A stretch of DNA of 64,000 bases from Ascochyta rabiei (GCF_004011695.2 NC_082425.1:1054001-1118000); one strand, 5' to 3'. Counted from the first letter of the stretch, positions 34,643-46,087 are shown. Numbers and translations are program-made. The notes: generated by a model from the letters alone, not told the origin.

Positions 34643-35903
34643 ATGTACCTGCGCCCAGGCTTCATCGTGGTGATTGTGGGATGCGTCTTGACAGGACTGT
34701 CGAGCGTAGTGGTCGCTTGTCGGTACGAATATAGGCCAAGCACGATGACCAGGTTTTGACGACAAACAGCTACTACTGCCGCTACTATCTGGTTGGCACC
34801 GTGACAGCGACGGACCATCTCATGCTCACTGCTCTGGTATGATTTCCACTCTTATAGGGAAGGCGCCTACTGACCGTCAAGGTGCTTACCTGGGGTAACC
34901 TGGTGGTGAACTACTACATGGATGAGACAAGCAGCCATACCCGGCCAAGCTATTATCGCATTCCGGTATGAACGCATCATCTAGACGTCTGTCACGTGTG
35001 CTAACGCTTGCGCAGGAGAAGCGGCCGCTCATGAAAGAGCATGTCAAAGGCATCATGATCACGTGGTGGGTGTACCGCATGTCGTACGTGGCAGCGCTCT
35101 GCTTTGTCAAGCTCAGCATCCTCTACTTTTTCAAAAGCATCGCATCGCACCGTACCCTGCGGCACGTCGTCAACGGCACGATTGTCTTCGTCGGCGTGTA
35201 CTCGCTCGGGGCGATCATCGCCGCGGCATTCCAGTGCAGGAAGCCGTCCGATGCATGGAACACAGACGTCTACTTTGCCCAGTTCGACACAACGCCGAAC
35301 CCGGATACGCCGAAGACGCAATGCTACGATCCGACCATATACTTCATGTTTACTGCCGCCCTGAACCTGTTCAGCGACGTGGTCATCCTGCTGATCCCAA
35401 TCCCTACGCTGCTGAGCCTCAGCGTGCCACTGCGACAGCGCCTGGCTCTCGTAGCGATCTTCTCGGTTGGCATGCTGGCCATCGTAGCCTCCTCAGTACG
35501 CATGCGCGTGATGACGCTCTGGGCAGCCTCGCCGTGGAACAGCGCCATCTATGGGTCCGACCTGCTCCTCTGGGGCCAAGTGGAAACGAACAGCGGCATC
35601 ATCTCAGCGTCGGTGCCGTTCCTGCGGCTGCTGTTCAAGCGCAAGGAGCGCGTGGAGCGGCTGGCATCTGGACGCAAGGTTGCGGAGATATGCAGTCCCC
35701 GTGTGGGCGGGAAACCGCAGCTCGAGCCGTTGGAGATGGACACGGTGGTGTTGTGCCCCAAGGCTGCGCACGAGCTTGGCGACGAGAAAGACGAGGAGGC
35801 GCAGACGGGGTGGAGGCCGTTCATCACCGTGCCAGCGAGCCTGGGAGAACGCAGCTGGGACAGCACGAGGGCGGCGCCTACCAGTCCGAAGACGCTGGCC
35901 TGA
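34643..35903 (+). CDS. Pth11-like rhodopsin-domain membrane protein, frameshifted
   Basis: Exons 34643-34836, 34882-34965 and 35016-35903 with introns of 45 and 50 nt. The product is a seven-helix membrane protein: MYLRPGFIVVIVGCVL (helix 1), ATDHLMLTALVLTWGNLVVN, WWVYRMSYVAALCFVKLSIL, then FVGVYSLGAIIAAAFQC, FMFTAALNLFSDVVILLIPI, and a cytosolic C-tail. This is the fungal rhodopsin domain family related to Pth11 receptors, which sense surfaces or hydrophobic cues at the plasma membrane. The frame of the first 30 codons (ending CRYEYR) does not match the frame starting AKHDDQVLTT at 34735; about one base is missing near 34715-34735 and no usable intron bridges it. This may be a real mutation or a sequence error. 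Total length would be about 385 residues. Confidence 0.7.
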
Positions 35904-36228
35904 GCGCTTGTGGCCGATGGCGTTGATGCATGTACGATTAATCAAGTGCTGACTGTGAACCAACCCGCCCCCTGAAGCACGTTGGGGGGATCTGTCTCGA
36001 TTGCTGAAGCTACTGTTCCACTGTCCCACGACTGCAGCAGACGCGACCGTGCGTCGGATGTCGTGATTGTATCTCGCTCATCCGGAGAGGGTCGGGAATC
36101 AGATCAGTAGCCGCTCGGCTCGGTTACCGCTACTCCGACGACCGGCCGCTATTTATCAGATGCCGAAAAGCGCGTCAACAGCTGACGTTGTGGTATCGTG
36201 ATGACTGTGTCGTAGACATTGACGCTTG

Positions 36229-36368
36229 TTCAATCGACCATTGTTCAATCGACCATTGTTCAAGCGACGCTCGTTCAATCGGCGCTCGTTCAATCGACAC
36301 TCATTCAATCAACACTCATTCAATCAACACTCATTCAATCAACACTCGTTCCATCGACGCTCGTTGAA
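36229..36368. repeat. 15-bp minisatellite, about nine copies
   Basis: Degenerate copies of GTTCAATCGACACTC with variants ATTCAATCAACACTC and GTTCAAGCGACGCTC. As 15 is divisible by three, the + frame stays open and reads repeated F-N-x-x-S/L units. It sits 165-300 bp upstream of the likely start at 36532 and so is in the promoter or leader. Confidence 0.9.
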
Positions 36369-36531
36369 TTGGAGTGAATCTGCCAAAGTAGAATTCACGT
36401 GCGTTGTCGACTCGCTGCTCGACACTCTACTCCACAGGTGTTCCGCCCATCGCGCAACCGAATCGCAGGAGGCGGCGTGTGTACATGCAGCACAGCAAGT
36501 AGGAGACAGTGCGCCACAGGAGGACGCTGCC

Positions 36532-37807
36532 ATGGGGGCAACCCAACCGCAACCGCAGCCGCAGAAGGCGGCCAGCAGCATCGCGATTGGCGACGAGCCC
36601 GTCGTGCTGCAGGACCGCCTCGCCACGCCAGGACCGCCCGCCACGACGACGACGCCAGACGCGTCGCCGGCGTGGAACACGAACCGACTCGGGCTGCGGC
36701 TCGGCAGCGATGCGCTGGCGGCGGGCGCGGCGGGCGTGCTCGTTGCGCCCGTCATCACGATGATCGACAAGGGCATCATGGAGAACGCGAGCGGGCGGAA
36801 TGCGCTGGGCGACAGCCTGAAGAAGAGCGCGCGGGAGCTGGTGGCGAGACCACATCGGTTCCTTGCAGCAAAGCCGTTTGTGCTTATCTTTGTTCGTCTC
36901 TCTCTCTTTACACTCTACTTATACTCCCCCTCTTACACTCTACTTATACTCCCCCTCTTACACTCCCCCTCTTACACTCCCCCTCTTACACTCCCCCTCT
37001 TACACTCCCCCTCTTACACTCCCCCTCTTACACTCCCCCTCTTACACTCCCCTCTTACACTCCCCCTCTTACACTCCCCCTCTTACACTCCCCCTCTTAC
37101 ACTCCCCCTCTTACACTCCCCCTCTTACACTCCCCCTCTTACACTCCCCCTCTTACACTCCCCCTCTTACACTCCACACGCCTCCGAAGCCCCCCAACTA
37201 ACGCACACACGCGCGACAGAGTCTCTACTTCGGCACCTACCTAACCGCAAACACAATCGACACGCTCGCCTCCTCGCGCGCTCACACCCCCCTAGCCTCC
37301 ACCACAGCCGGCACGACCAAGTTCCTCGCCACCAGCACCTCGAACCTCGCCCTCTGCCTGTACAAAGACAACCAATTCACTCAGCTCTTCGGCAGCACCA
37401 CCGGCCCCAAGCGGCCCGTTCCACTACCCACCTTCGCCCTCTTCACCGTCCGCGACTGCCTGACCATCTTCGCCTCGTTCAACCTCCCCCCGCTGCTAGC
37501 GCCGCGCCTAGAATCCCACATGAGCGACGAACTCAGGAAGTACGTGGGCGCCGCCAGCATCGCGCAGTTTGCCACCCCCGCGGCCATCCAGCTCGTGTCC
37601 ACGCCGCTGCACTTACTCGGCCTGGATCTGTACAATCGCCCGCATGCGCGCATGCGCGGGCCCGACGGGCGGGTCCACCAGGTGGTGAAGAACTGGGCCA
37701 AGAGCGCACTGGCGCGCATCGGGCGCATTGTCCCCGCGTTTGGGGTGGGCGGGGTGGTCAACATGAAGGTTCGGCAGGCGTTGATGGGGAGGTTGGACGG
37801 GTGCTGA
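36532..37807 (+). CDS. Conserved fungal membrane protein, mitochondrial-carrier-like
   Basis: Exons 36532-36891 and 37220-37807 flank a 328-nt intron that is almost wholly a minisatellite. Joined, they encode 315 residues: a Gln/Pro-rich N-terminus, then RLGLRLGSDALAAGAAGVLV, PVITMIDKGIMENASGR, KPFVLIF, and after the junction SLYFGTYLTANTIDTLAS, TKFLATSTSNLALCLYKD, RDCLTIFASFNLPPLLA, HLLGLDLYNRP and GRIVPAFGVGGVVN. I recall this as a conserved Ascomycete protein with a carrier-like fold predicted for mitochondria; no transport substrate is known. The donor GTTCGT is atypical, but joining at TTT|AGT restores the family's continuous sequence. A frame reading through the intron gives 651 codons and is an artefact of the repeat. 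Confidence 0.75.
36925..37180. repeat. 14-bp minisatellite inside an intron
   Basis: About 17 tandem copies of CTTACACTCCCCCT, nearly identical, with one copy short by one C. It fills most of the 328-nt intron of the gene at 36532-37807. On the transcribed strand it is a pure pyrimidine-plus-A tract. Confidence 0.95.
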
Positions 37808-37865
37808 GATGGAAGGGTGGGTGGGGAGGGTGGTGCTGGTGTGAATGTACATGTATATACCTACA

Positions 37866-38106
37866 TGAGAAGAGCAGAGAAGAGCAGAGAAGAGCAGAGA
37901 AGAGCAGAGAAGAGCAGCGAGAAGAACAGAGAAGAGCAGCGAGAAGAGCAGAGAAGAGCAGAGAAGAACAGAGAAGAGCAGCGAGAAGAGCAGAGAAGAG
38001 CAGCGAGAAGAGCAGAGAAGAGCAGAGAAGAACAACGAGAAGAGCAGAGAAGAACAACGAGAAGAGCAGCGAGAAGAACAGAGAAGAGCAGCGAGAAGAG
38101 CAGACA
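37866..38106. repeat. 10-bp minisatellite in a 3' flank
   Basis: About 24 copies of GAGAAGAGCA with interspersed variants GCGAGAAGAG and GAGAAGAACA. It starts about 60 bp after the stop codon of the gene at 36532-37807. Its minus-strand frames read Leu-Phe/Ser-rich nonsense proteins. Confidence 0.95.
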
Positions 38107-39826
38107 CGAGCTGGATGGTCGCGTGGGCTACTTTCTGCTGCATTTGTGACGGCGTTGGGGCTGGATGTGTTTTGCACATAGCATGGCGTTTGGAGGCGGT
38201 GGGATGTCATGACCTTCGGTATATAGCTGTACACACATAACTGTCTTCCTTGCTTTTTCGCTCATCACTGGCTCATTCGGTTCCTGACTCCTCATGCCTC
38301 ACTTGAACCACCTCTTCCGCCACGCTACGAAAAGAGAATCGCACTCCTGAGTCCGTGGCAAACAACACCTCTTCTCATCTGCCGATGGGGTGCCATCTAC
38401 ATTTCCCACTCCACCCTCCTCGCTCCACGTGGAAAAGCAGCAACACAACAGGAGAGAATTGATGTTTGCCTGCGTATTTCTATTCCTGGGATTTCGTCGA
38501 TTCAAATCCTGCTTGTGATGTGGACGTGCTTATTTCTACATCTATTATATATTCCTAACAACATTCACACCAACCTTCTTTCCACAGCCTCGGAATCTGC
38601 AAACCCAGCAAAAAAAAAAAACTCACCCCCGCTTATTCACGCCTCGCTGCGTCTCCGCTCGTCTCAGCCGTCTTCTCACACCCGACCAGCCTGGCCTGGC
38701 CATGCACGGTGTAAGCAGCCCATTCACAAAGCCGGCGAAGACGCGAAACAGCTGGACTCTCCCCCAAAGGGCAAGCGATGTCCATTTCGTGTGGATGCTT
38801 CAGCCGGGCCAGAGACGGCGGGTTTCCCGTGCGGCTACACGTATAGAGTTGTGCTGCTGCTGCTGAGCGCGGTAACGGAGATGGCGGATTGGCACGCTTC
38901 TGCGGGGAACGCTTCGCTGGGCGTCTGGTTTGGAAATCACGATAGTCTTGTGTAGGTAGCAAGTGTGAAGTTGAAAATAGTAGATTGACGTATCTCACAG
39001 GTAAGCTGATAGCTTTTTCCAAGACCGCTCCAACACCTATTAACTGCTTTGTGATGTTAAAGCATATAACAACAGTATACTGTGCTACATGGTATACTAT
39101 ACCAATTTATAGCACTCTGCGCATTATTTTGCATTTTTTTTTTTACTTCTACATAACTGAATACTGTTTTGCCAGTCGCGTTATCCAAAACATCCCTGCC
39201 TTGTCTTATGGACTGACTGGCTTGCACGGCTGCTCGTGTTCACTCCTACACTGCTCATATCATCGTTACTTCCAAAACAAGGTATTGAATTCGCCAAGTT
39301 CGACTAGGTACACTCATCGGCTCAATCGGCTCCCAGAACAACCCAAGCAGGCTTACTGCGATCGGGTTGTATCTTCAGAAAACGACGAGATATCACATGC
39401 GTGGCCTTGGCTGTTCGCTTCCCTGACCGTCGAACTCCGCGGTGGTGAGAATTCGCACGACTAGGTTTGCGGATTTGTGCGATGCAGAATCGACAAGGCA
39501 TACGCACAAGGGAGCATCTGCGTCTCTACTCTCCAGGCCCGCCATGTACACAACATGGCCAGGTGCAGTGAGAACAAGTTTTCAATGTCGGCACTAGCCT
39601 CCTTGAGGCACACAGCCGTGGTGTTTGTCGGTGTTCTTCTTGTCCATGGCACTACAACCCACACTGTGGCGAATCTGCTTTTCGCCAAACGCTGCTCAGT
39701 CCCTGGGCTTTGCAGATGCACCGGGACATCAGCTTCTTCGAGACTTGTGGAACAATTTCGCATCTACGAGAAAGAAGACGCATCCCTTACCCACATGTGC
39801 TTGTTTGTGCTCTTTCATGATGCGCT

Positions 39827-39844
39827 GGGGGGGGGGGGGGGGGG
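39827..39844. repeat. Poly-G tract (18 nt)
   Basis: Eighteen consecutive G on the + strand in a gene-free stretch. Confidence 0.95.
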
Positions 39845-40084
39845 TTCTAGGCGACGTTGGAGAACCTAGGCTCTAAGATAGACTGAGCGCGAATGCTCAC
39901 CTCCACACGGTGATGCCAACACGTCCGCGGACAGGTTACAGAAGACAAAAGCCCGCACACCCGTACTGCGGCATTTGAAGCGGAACGTAGATATAAACTA
40001 CACCACCGCCCTCATCTCACGCTTAAATCACATCAGAACGTCTTCATGAGACACCACCTCAAGAGAGGGTCTTAGTATCCGAGT

Positions 40085-40100
40085 CCCCCCCCCCCCCCCC
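40085..40100. repeat. Poly-C tract (16 nt)
   Basis: Sixteen consecutive C on the + strand, 42-57 bp beyond the Kelch gene stop, so the transcript of that gene would carry a G run in its 3' untranslated region. Confidence 0.95.
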
Positions 40101-40141
40101 TGCTGAGACGAAACCTGATACAGCCCACATACACCCGATTC

Positions 40142-42478
40142 TCACACGTAGCGCCCAGGCAGCGGGTTCCTCATCTGCGCCATCTCGGCGTTCGCCGGGC
40201 TTCTCACATCCGGCAGTTCGACGCTCATCGTATGCGGATTGCTTTCCTTGGGCGACTGAGAAGGCTCAGGGGGTGGCGGGTAGTATGGCTGCTGATAGGC
40301 ATAGCTATTTTGTGCCTGACTACCCTGAGGGCCCCAGTCTCCAGAGTGGTGGTTGAGATGCGGCGATGGCGAGTTCTGGTGGTATGTGTTCGGGGCGTGT
40401 GCATCTCCGTGCCAGGCGTTCAACGCTGGGGGCGGTGAATTTTGGGGGGAGTAGGCGGGTGACTGAGGCATGGGGGAGTGGAGAGTGCTGCCTTGTAGTA
40501 CCGAGCTGTTTGCAACGGACTTCCGTGCCATGTCTGGAGTGTGCGGATTGGGCCCGCCTGTTGCCTCGGGAAGCTGGCTTTGCTCTCCTGCGGCTTTTCT
40601 GCGGCGCCTGGAGCGTAGACAGAAAAATACCAGGGCAATGACGCTAAGGAGTGCGATTACACCGCCAACTGTGCCTCCCGCTATGGCACCAGTGTTTGTC
40701 TTCTTGGCTGGTGGCGGTGGACTGGATGTTGGTTGGCTCGTTACTGTAGGTATCGGCCTCATGGCCGTTCGGGACTGGCCAGGATATGTGGTCGCGAAGT
40801 ACTTTGCTAGATCTTGTGTCACCCACCCCACATCGGGCTCCTTGGCCGTAGCAGTACCGTCGGCGCTGTTGGAATCAGCTGGATCATAACGAGGCACATC
40901 ATCATGAGAACATACCCGCCACCAATGCGTGCGACAATCTGATCGGGAACCCGGTACCCAGTGGTATTGTCCATGGGCGCGTGCCACCAGCTCTCTAGTT
41001 CCACATTCTCCTGCCCAAGCAAGAGACCGTGTTGGCCGCCGATCTTAGGAGCGTCACAGTCAGGCACAGAAGTGTTTGTGAGCGCGCCTCCAATGATGAT
41101 CATCTGAGAATCGCGGACGATGTCACAAGAGGACCAGCCTTTGCCCCCTGGGAAGATAGTTTGCTGCGGAGTGGGCCATATCTTTCCCACGTAAGCACAT
41201 GTTTGCAGCAATTGCAGAACCATCACTTACCAGAATCCACTGAAAAGAAGGGATAGATAACACATATAAGTCGCCGAGCCCGGTGCCGTCTGGTCCTCCA
41301 AAGCCGCCGAAGAGGTAACTTGCCAGGATTAGTGACTTGAATAACTCGTATGCGTCTCTGGGTTTTTACATGTTGTAAGAAGACTTGTCTTTCGCCCACA
41401 CGACGCCTGCACAGAAGCCACGTCTTGGCCGCGGGATGTCGCCGGTAGCTGTTTGCGTGTACCATCTTGGGTTGGCAACGTCGTAGACATGGATTTGCTG
41501 TATCGCTTAGCCAAGGGTAAGCGTAATCGGCGATGAGCGCAACTCACACTCATGTTCGCCTGGAATGCATTAGCGTTGATTCGAGCGCAGGGGATCTGGC
41601 AAAACCCACATAGCTGAGTCCACCACTCGTCTTGTCTGTCTCTACGCCGCCGAAATACACCAGCATGCCGCCCTCCGAAGCGGGTATATATTGTAGCGAC
41701 CCCTCTGCTCGACGCGTGTCATCCCAAATATGGCTGTCCCATTGTCGGCTGTCCATATCGTAGGATATCAGGGTGTTTTGCATGACAGGTTGGCCAACCG
41801 TCTTGAAGTCCGAAGTGTTAGTCAAGTAACCTCCATAGTAGTAGGCGATTCCTGCATCCGATACTGTACCAGAACCAAATGCTGGCCAGCGAATACTGCT
41901 CTGAGAGCCATGACCCTTGGTCTTGTTCCATGCGTCGTAGATAGTATCGTAATACCACAGCGAAAAGCCTTGTGTCGGCCCATCTCTGCTTTGCACCTCT
42001 TCAGTGTCATTGTATTCGCCACCGAAGAGGTAGAAAAGCTTGTTCACCGTATCAGGCCACAAGACACCACCGCTCACAGAAGGAACATCGCGGCCCTGTC
42101 TGATTGTCAGCATTCTGAGTACACTATGATGCAATCTATTGTTGCTCGAACAAAGCTTACCTTTGATAGATTGGCGTGTTGGTCTGGGAAACTGTACTCG
42201 GTCCTCGTCGCGTTGGAGACATCCTCCCAAAGCAGATAGGTATCTGAATCTGTCAATACACGTTGCAGTCAAAGCAATATCCACTCACTTCTCTCAGCAA
42301 CGCTGTCGTTTCCTTTGGAACCGCCATAGTAAGCCAGCCCACCATCTACGTAGAGCTTCGAATCGATGATGCAGGTCTGGTGCTTGTGACGTCGGCAGAC
42401 GTCCTTGGTGGGATCTTTGCCGCTCTGTTGAGCGATGGCCGCAACCAGTAGAGTGCTCAGCAGTGCGAAGCGCATCAT
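40142..42478 (-). CDS. Kelch-repeat type I membrane protein
   Basis: Eight exons (42478-42289, 42249-42161, 42095-41610, 41559-41548, 41497-41370, 41318-41231, 41181-40916, 40865-40142) encode 660 residues. Exon 4 is a 12-nt microexon reading ANMS. A signal peptide (MMRFALLSTLLVAAIA) is followed by a beta-propeller of Kelch units with their diglycine turns: GLAYYGGSKG, YLFGGEYND, AYYYGGYLTN, MLVYFGGVE, IYLFGGFGGPDG and IIIGGAL. Then come a Pro/Ser stalk and one transmembrane helix (AIAGGTVGGVIALLSVIALV) with an RSRRRRK stop-transfer, and a Pro/Gln/Tyr-rich cytosolic tail of about 150 residues. Such proteins occur at fungal cell walls and tips, but a function cannot be assigned. The first intron, at 39 nt, is the shortest in the window. 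Confidence 0.88.
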
Positions 42479-43621
42479 GGAACAAGACGGGGGTTGGAAG
42501 GAGTTGAACAGGGAAGGCTGCGAGATGTGCAAGTTCGCTCTCAAGACAGCTCGGCACCTTTTGTAAAGGGCGACCAACCTTCTAGCGAGAAGAGCGGGGA
42601 TGGCTGTTGCACTTTGAGTTCGAACAAGGTAAGACTAGTGGCTGATGTGCTGTGCGTCCGAACGGTCAAGCTCTACGCCACGAGCTGATCGTGGAAGTGT
42701 CAAAGACGTCGTATGGTGGATCAGGCTGAGGGAAAGTCGGAAGGAAATCGCACGCTGTTTGCACCAAGAGACGATGAACTTGACTGCTCGTCATGACCGG
42801 CTTCCTCACAGCGGATTTCCATAGACCGACCAGGCGTTTGAAATTGTTACGAGCTTCAAGCTTGGAGTGTCAAGACCCTTCTCAACCATTCGGATACATG
42901 ATTTTGGGCGTGCACTCAGCTGTGTCGAATGCTGCAACCGTGCATATGGGTGGCATCGGTAAGGGCATGAAATAGGCTAGGCCACGCTAGCCTAAAGGTA
43001 GATGAAGAGACTACAGCCTGGTGATCAGAATTCTGCTTCGAGGCGTACGATACTGGCACGGTCGCTGGTCGGAAGTGAGGACAAGCAACTACCCGTAATG
43101 ACCTGCTGTCAACACACTTGAACGGCTGTAATGCTCCGATACCATTCGAGACATTACTTTCGTGCGGTGTTGTAGGCAGACAAGGCTGAGGCTGGAGCGT
43201 GTTATCGTCGGGTCGGTGCAAGCCACTGTCCGAATATAGCCCAGTGGCCTGCAGCATGCACGACGTGCAGCTTTTCAAAGTCAGCTCATGGCCCAGAACT
43301 TCGCTATAGAGGCTTCATTGTGCAATGATGGGCACATGCTGTAAATAGTTGACGACAGAAGTCGCACTCCACTGACGCACCTAAGCCAGCGCCAGTCCGG
43401 GGAAAGGGTGCCTATTCTGCCCTGCTGTATAGTGAATCGGTGTGGTAGTGTGAGGGTGTAGTGAGCATCTCGATCGGGTGTCAAACTAGAGGTGCAATGA
43501 GTCAACAAGGCGGCAGTACGGAACCATCGGGGTCGAAGCAGCTACTGCGTGAGCCAGCTTGGCTGTAAAGTACCTGATCAAACATGCCTCTTGCAGGCCA
43601 ACAGTAAGAGCGCTTGGCATA
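42479..43621. other. Spacer upstream of the Kelch gene
   Basis: It must hold the Kelch promoter close to 42479. Small open frames on both strands have no family resemblance. Confidence 0.45.
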
Positions 43622-44033
43622 TCAGTTCTCAGTGATCGTCAGTGACTTTGCTAGTGTGTGAACAGCTTCTAGACACGAACTCGATGTACCAGAAGATGAC
43701 GGGTTAACAGCGATAGTTGTCGTGGGAGATAGACCGACGACGGCACGAGCAAGGGACTCAGGCGGCGCCGAACACGCTAGAGACGATGAAGTGCTCTCGC
43801 TCGTTGCAAGAAAGTGTGAGCCCAGAGGGCGCTCAGCGCGTATCTGAGATGACGATGATCGAAGCACGTGCTCAACTCCAGCAGCCGTCACAGGCCCATT
43901 AGACGCCTTCACCCTCGCCGTGTCATCCAAAAAAGCCAAGCTCGACTCCCATGTAGAAAAGGTCGGGAACTTGCATTTGAGGTGGCGGTCCTTGCAAGCT
44001 TCGCAAGGCCGGGCTCGTCGCCTGGGCGTGGGC
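43622..44033 (-). CDS. Possible protein with a partial Zn2Cys6-like motif
   Basis: An open minus-strand frame ends at 43622 and contains RRRARPCEACKDRHLKCKF near its beginning, which matches the first half of a fungal Zn(II)2Cys6 finger (C-x2-C-x6-C). The second half (C-x5-12-C-x2-C) is not present in this frame. The rest is Ser/Thr-rich. No ATG opens the frame; the nearest candidate is a TTG at 44035, and a TGA lies just upstream. It may be one exon of a split gene or a decayed regulator. Confidence 0.3.
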
Positions 44034-44964
44034 AATGTTTGGCGTGCGATGGGGACATTGACTCATTGGTTTGGTTGGAGAAGCTATTTCTCAAGGAGTG
44101 CAACAGTAGATTGCAGTGGGTGTTGTAGCAGTCCATTCGAATGCGTCTGTGCTTGCAGGTTGACCCCTGCAGTGGGAGCAGGTCTGTGCACGTGTAGTCT
44201 GGGGGATCTGTCGCCGAAGCAACAAACGGGCGGCGATGAACGCCGTCATAGCGCATGCCGAAGCGTCGACAGCATGTTGAGTGGTGGAGGCGAGCGAGTG
44301 CAAGGGCAAGGGATTGCAAGAGATTGCGCGAGAGGACGAGAGGAGAGGATGACGAATCGTGTGTGAGAGGTGTGGTGAGGGCAAGGCGTGGTGTGATCTC
44401 GGAAGGTGCGGCCCACCAGACTCGGCAGCAGCGAGCAGCAGCGGGCGGCGAGGGCGCGGGAGGCTGGTGGGCTGGTGGGCAGGAAGCGGGGAGCTAGCTC
44501 GATTCACGCCCTGGACCGCAGAGAGCCAGAGCAGAGCCGAGCAGAGCAGAGCCGAGCCGAGCAGACAGGGAACGGCTTTGTTTGCATCAATAATAATGAT
44601 CAACCTCTCTTGCTGCACTTCTGCTGCCCTTCATTATTCGCCGCCATCACTAACCAGCAGCCTGCTACTACCGCCCGCACGGCCGCCTGTGCGACGTCAT
44701 CACCGGTGCAACGGCTGCAGCTGAGCAGCTGAGCAGCTGTTTGCAAGCAGACGCCCAACCTCGCTGATAAGAGGTGGACCGCCCCCCAGCCCAGCCCAGC
44801 CCCAGCCACAGCCCGCAATAACACTGGGACCGACCACTTTCCCCTCGCAGCAACGACGCAACCTCAGGCGAGCCGAGATTGCGCCTGCCCCCTCCCTCGG
44901 CCTTATATTGACACGCTCGTTCTGGCGCCGCCGCAGCTCTTTTCTTCTTTTCTTCTTTTCCACC
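44034..44964. promoter_or_regulatory. Upstream region and leader of the gene at 44965
   Basis: GC-rich sequence with repeated GAGCAGAGC words at about 44519-44562 and CAGCCCAGC words at 44787-44812. A C/T-rich stretch (TTTCTTCTTTTC) directly precedes the ATG context CACCATG at 44965. No other element is clear. Confidence 0.4.
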
Positions 44965-46087
44965 ATGTTCTTCAAGCGCCGGTCCTCTCGCGCCAACAGC
45001 TACGTTGAACACGACGGCAACGCGCGCTCGCAGTCCTTTGACGACTTCTCCGAGAAGCGCCCCGACTCCAGCCGCAAGGAGCAGCCCGCTCCCCACCAGG
45101 GCCCAGAGCACGACGACGCAGACATGTACCCCCGCCAGCCCCAGCCCCAGGAGCAGAACTTCCCCGTGCGAGGCATGTCCAGCGGCGGCCACGGCGCCAT
45201 GCCCGCCATGCCCGCCATGCCCGCCATGCCCGCCATGCCCGCCATGCCCGCCATGCCCGCCATGCCCGCCATGCCCGCCATGGGCGCCCCCGTGCCTGCC
45301 ATGAACAGCCTCAAGCCCGAGCCCATGCCCGACCTGCTGACGGCCGCCTTCAACCAGGCCGTCCGCCCCTACACGGAGAAGATCGAGCAGCTCGAGAGCC
45401 AGCTGGCCGACATGCAGTCGTGGGTCGAGCAGCTCGAGGCCCAGCGCGCAGAGGTCCACAGCTGGATCGACAAGCGCGGCCTGCGTCCTGGTGCGTCGAC
45501 CGACTTCTTGTTGCACCTGCACTGCTAACCGCCCAGACGTGCCCTCGTCCATTGCCAAGATCATGGACACGACGACGCCCGACGCCGCCCACACGCTCAA
45601 CGCCCAGCTCGACCGCAAAATCACAATCGTCAACTTCGACCTGCACCGCCTCCAGGACGACCTCAACGACTCCATCTCGTCGTCGCACTTTGCCTCGTCC
45701 ATGCTCAAGTTCCTGCCCGACATCCAGCGCCTGACCCTGCTGCCCCAGGGCCCCAAGTACGCCTTTGACCTGATCCTCAAGCTCGGCGGCAACCTCAACT
45801 CTCACGGCGGCCTCGACAGCGCAGACAACACCGACATCGCCGCCCGCCGCGACTTCTACAGCCGCCTCGACACCGCCATGGTCGACGTCGTCCAGCGCCG
45901 CTTCGGCGAGGGCGAGGAGTGGAACGTCCAGCGCGAGATCAAGCGCATCGAGAAGACGGCCTCGTACCTCAAGACGTACGGCGTCGAGCCCTACTTCCCC
46001 CAGACGCGCGAGGTCATGGCCCGGGAGATGGACTTCCAGCCCAACGGCGTCCCCAACGGCCAGGGCACGCCTCCCCGGTACCACTAG
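44965..46087 (+). CDS. Hypothetical protein with MPA repeats and a coiled coil
   Basis: Exons 44965-45490 and 45537-46087 with a 46-nt intron (GTGCGT...CCCAG, CTAAC branch) encode 358 residues. The N-terminal 70 residues are charged and disordered (FFKRRSSRANSYVEHDG). Nine Met-Pro-Ala repeats follow around residues 78-104, then a coiled coil (YTEKIEQLESQLADMQSWVEQLE), and a helical C-terminal domain (DRKITIVNFDLHRLQDDLND, then WNVQREIKRIEKTASYLKTYG). There is no signal peptide or membrane helix. The ATG has a good CACCATG context. It appears to be a conserved filamentous-fungal protein that I cannot name. Codon use is strongly C-biased. Confidence 0.75.
45196..45281. repeat. In-frame 9-bp coding repeat
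   Basis: About nine and a half copies of GCCATGCCC encode Met-Pro-Ala units in the gene at 44965. The copies are identical at the DNA level, including third positions, which points to recent expansion rather than old selection on the peptide. Confidence 0.95.

Larger units (their letters stand above)
38107..40141. other. 2-kb gene-free stretch
   Basis: No open frame resembles a protein. It contains an A-run at 38611-38620, a T-run at 39135-39144, an 18-G tract at 39827-39844 and a 16-C tract at 40085-40100, the latter just beyond the stop of the Kelch gene. Confidence 0.55.

Noticed and set aside
36226..38181. 651-codon open frame rich in Leu-Thr-Pro
   Set aside because: It reads through three minisatellites and switches out of the frame of the real second exon; the conserved protein requires splicing of the repeat.
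37613..38234. Minus-strand Leu/Ser/Phe/Cys-rich open frames
   Set aside because: They are translations of the 10-bp GAGAAGAGCA array.
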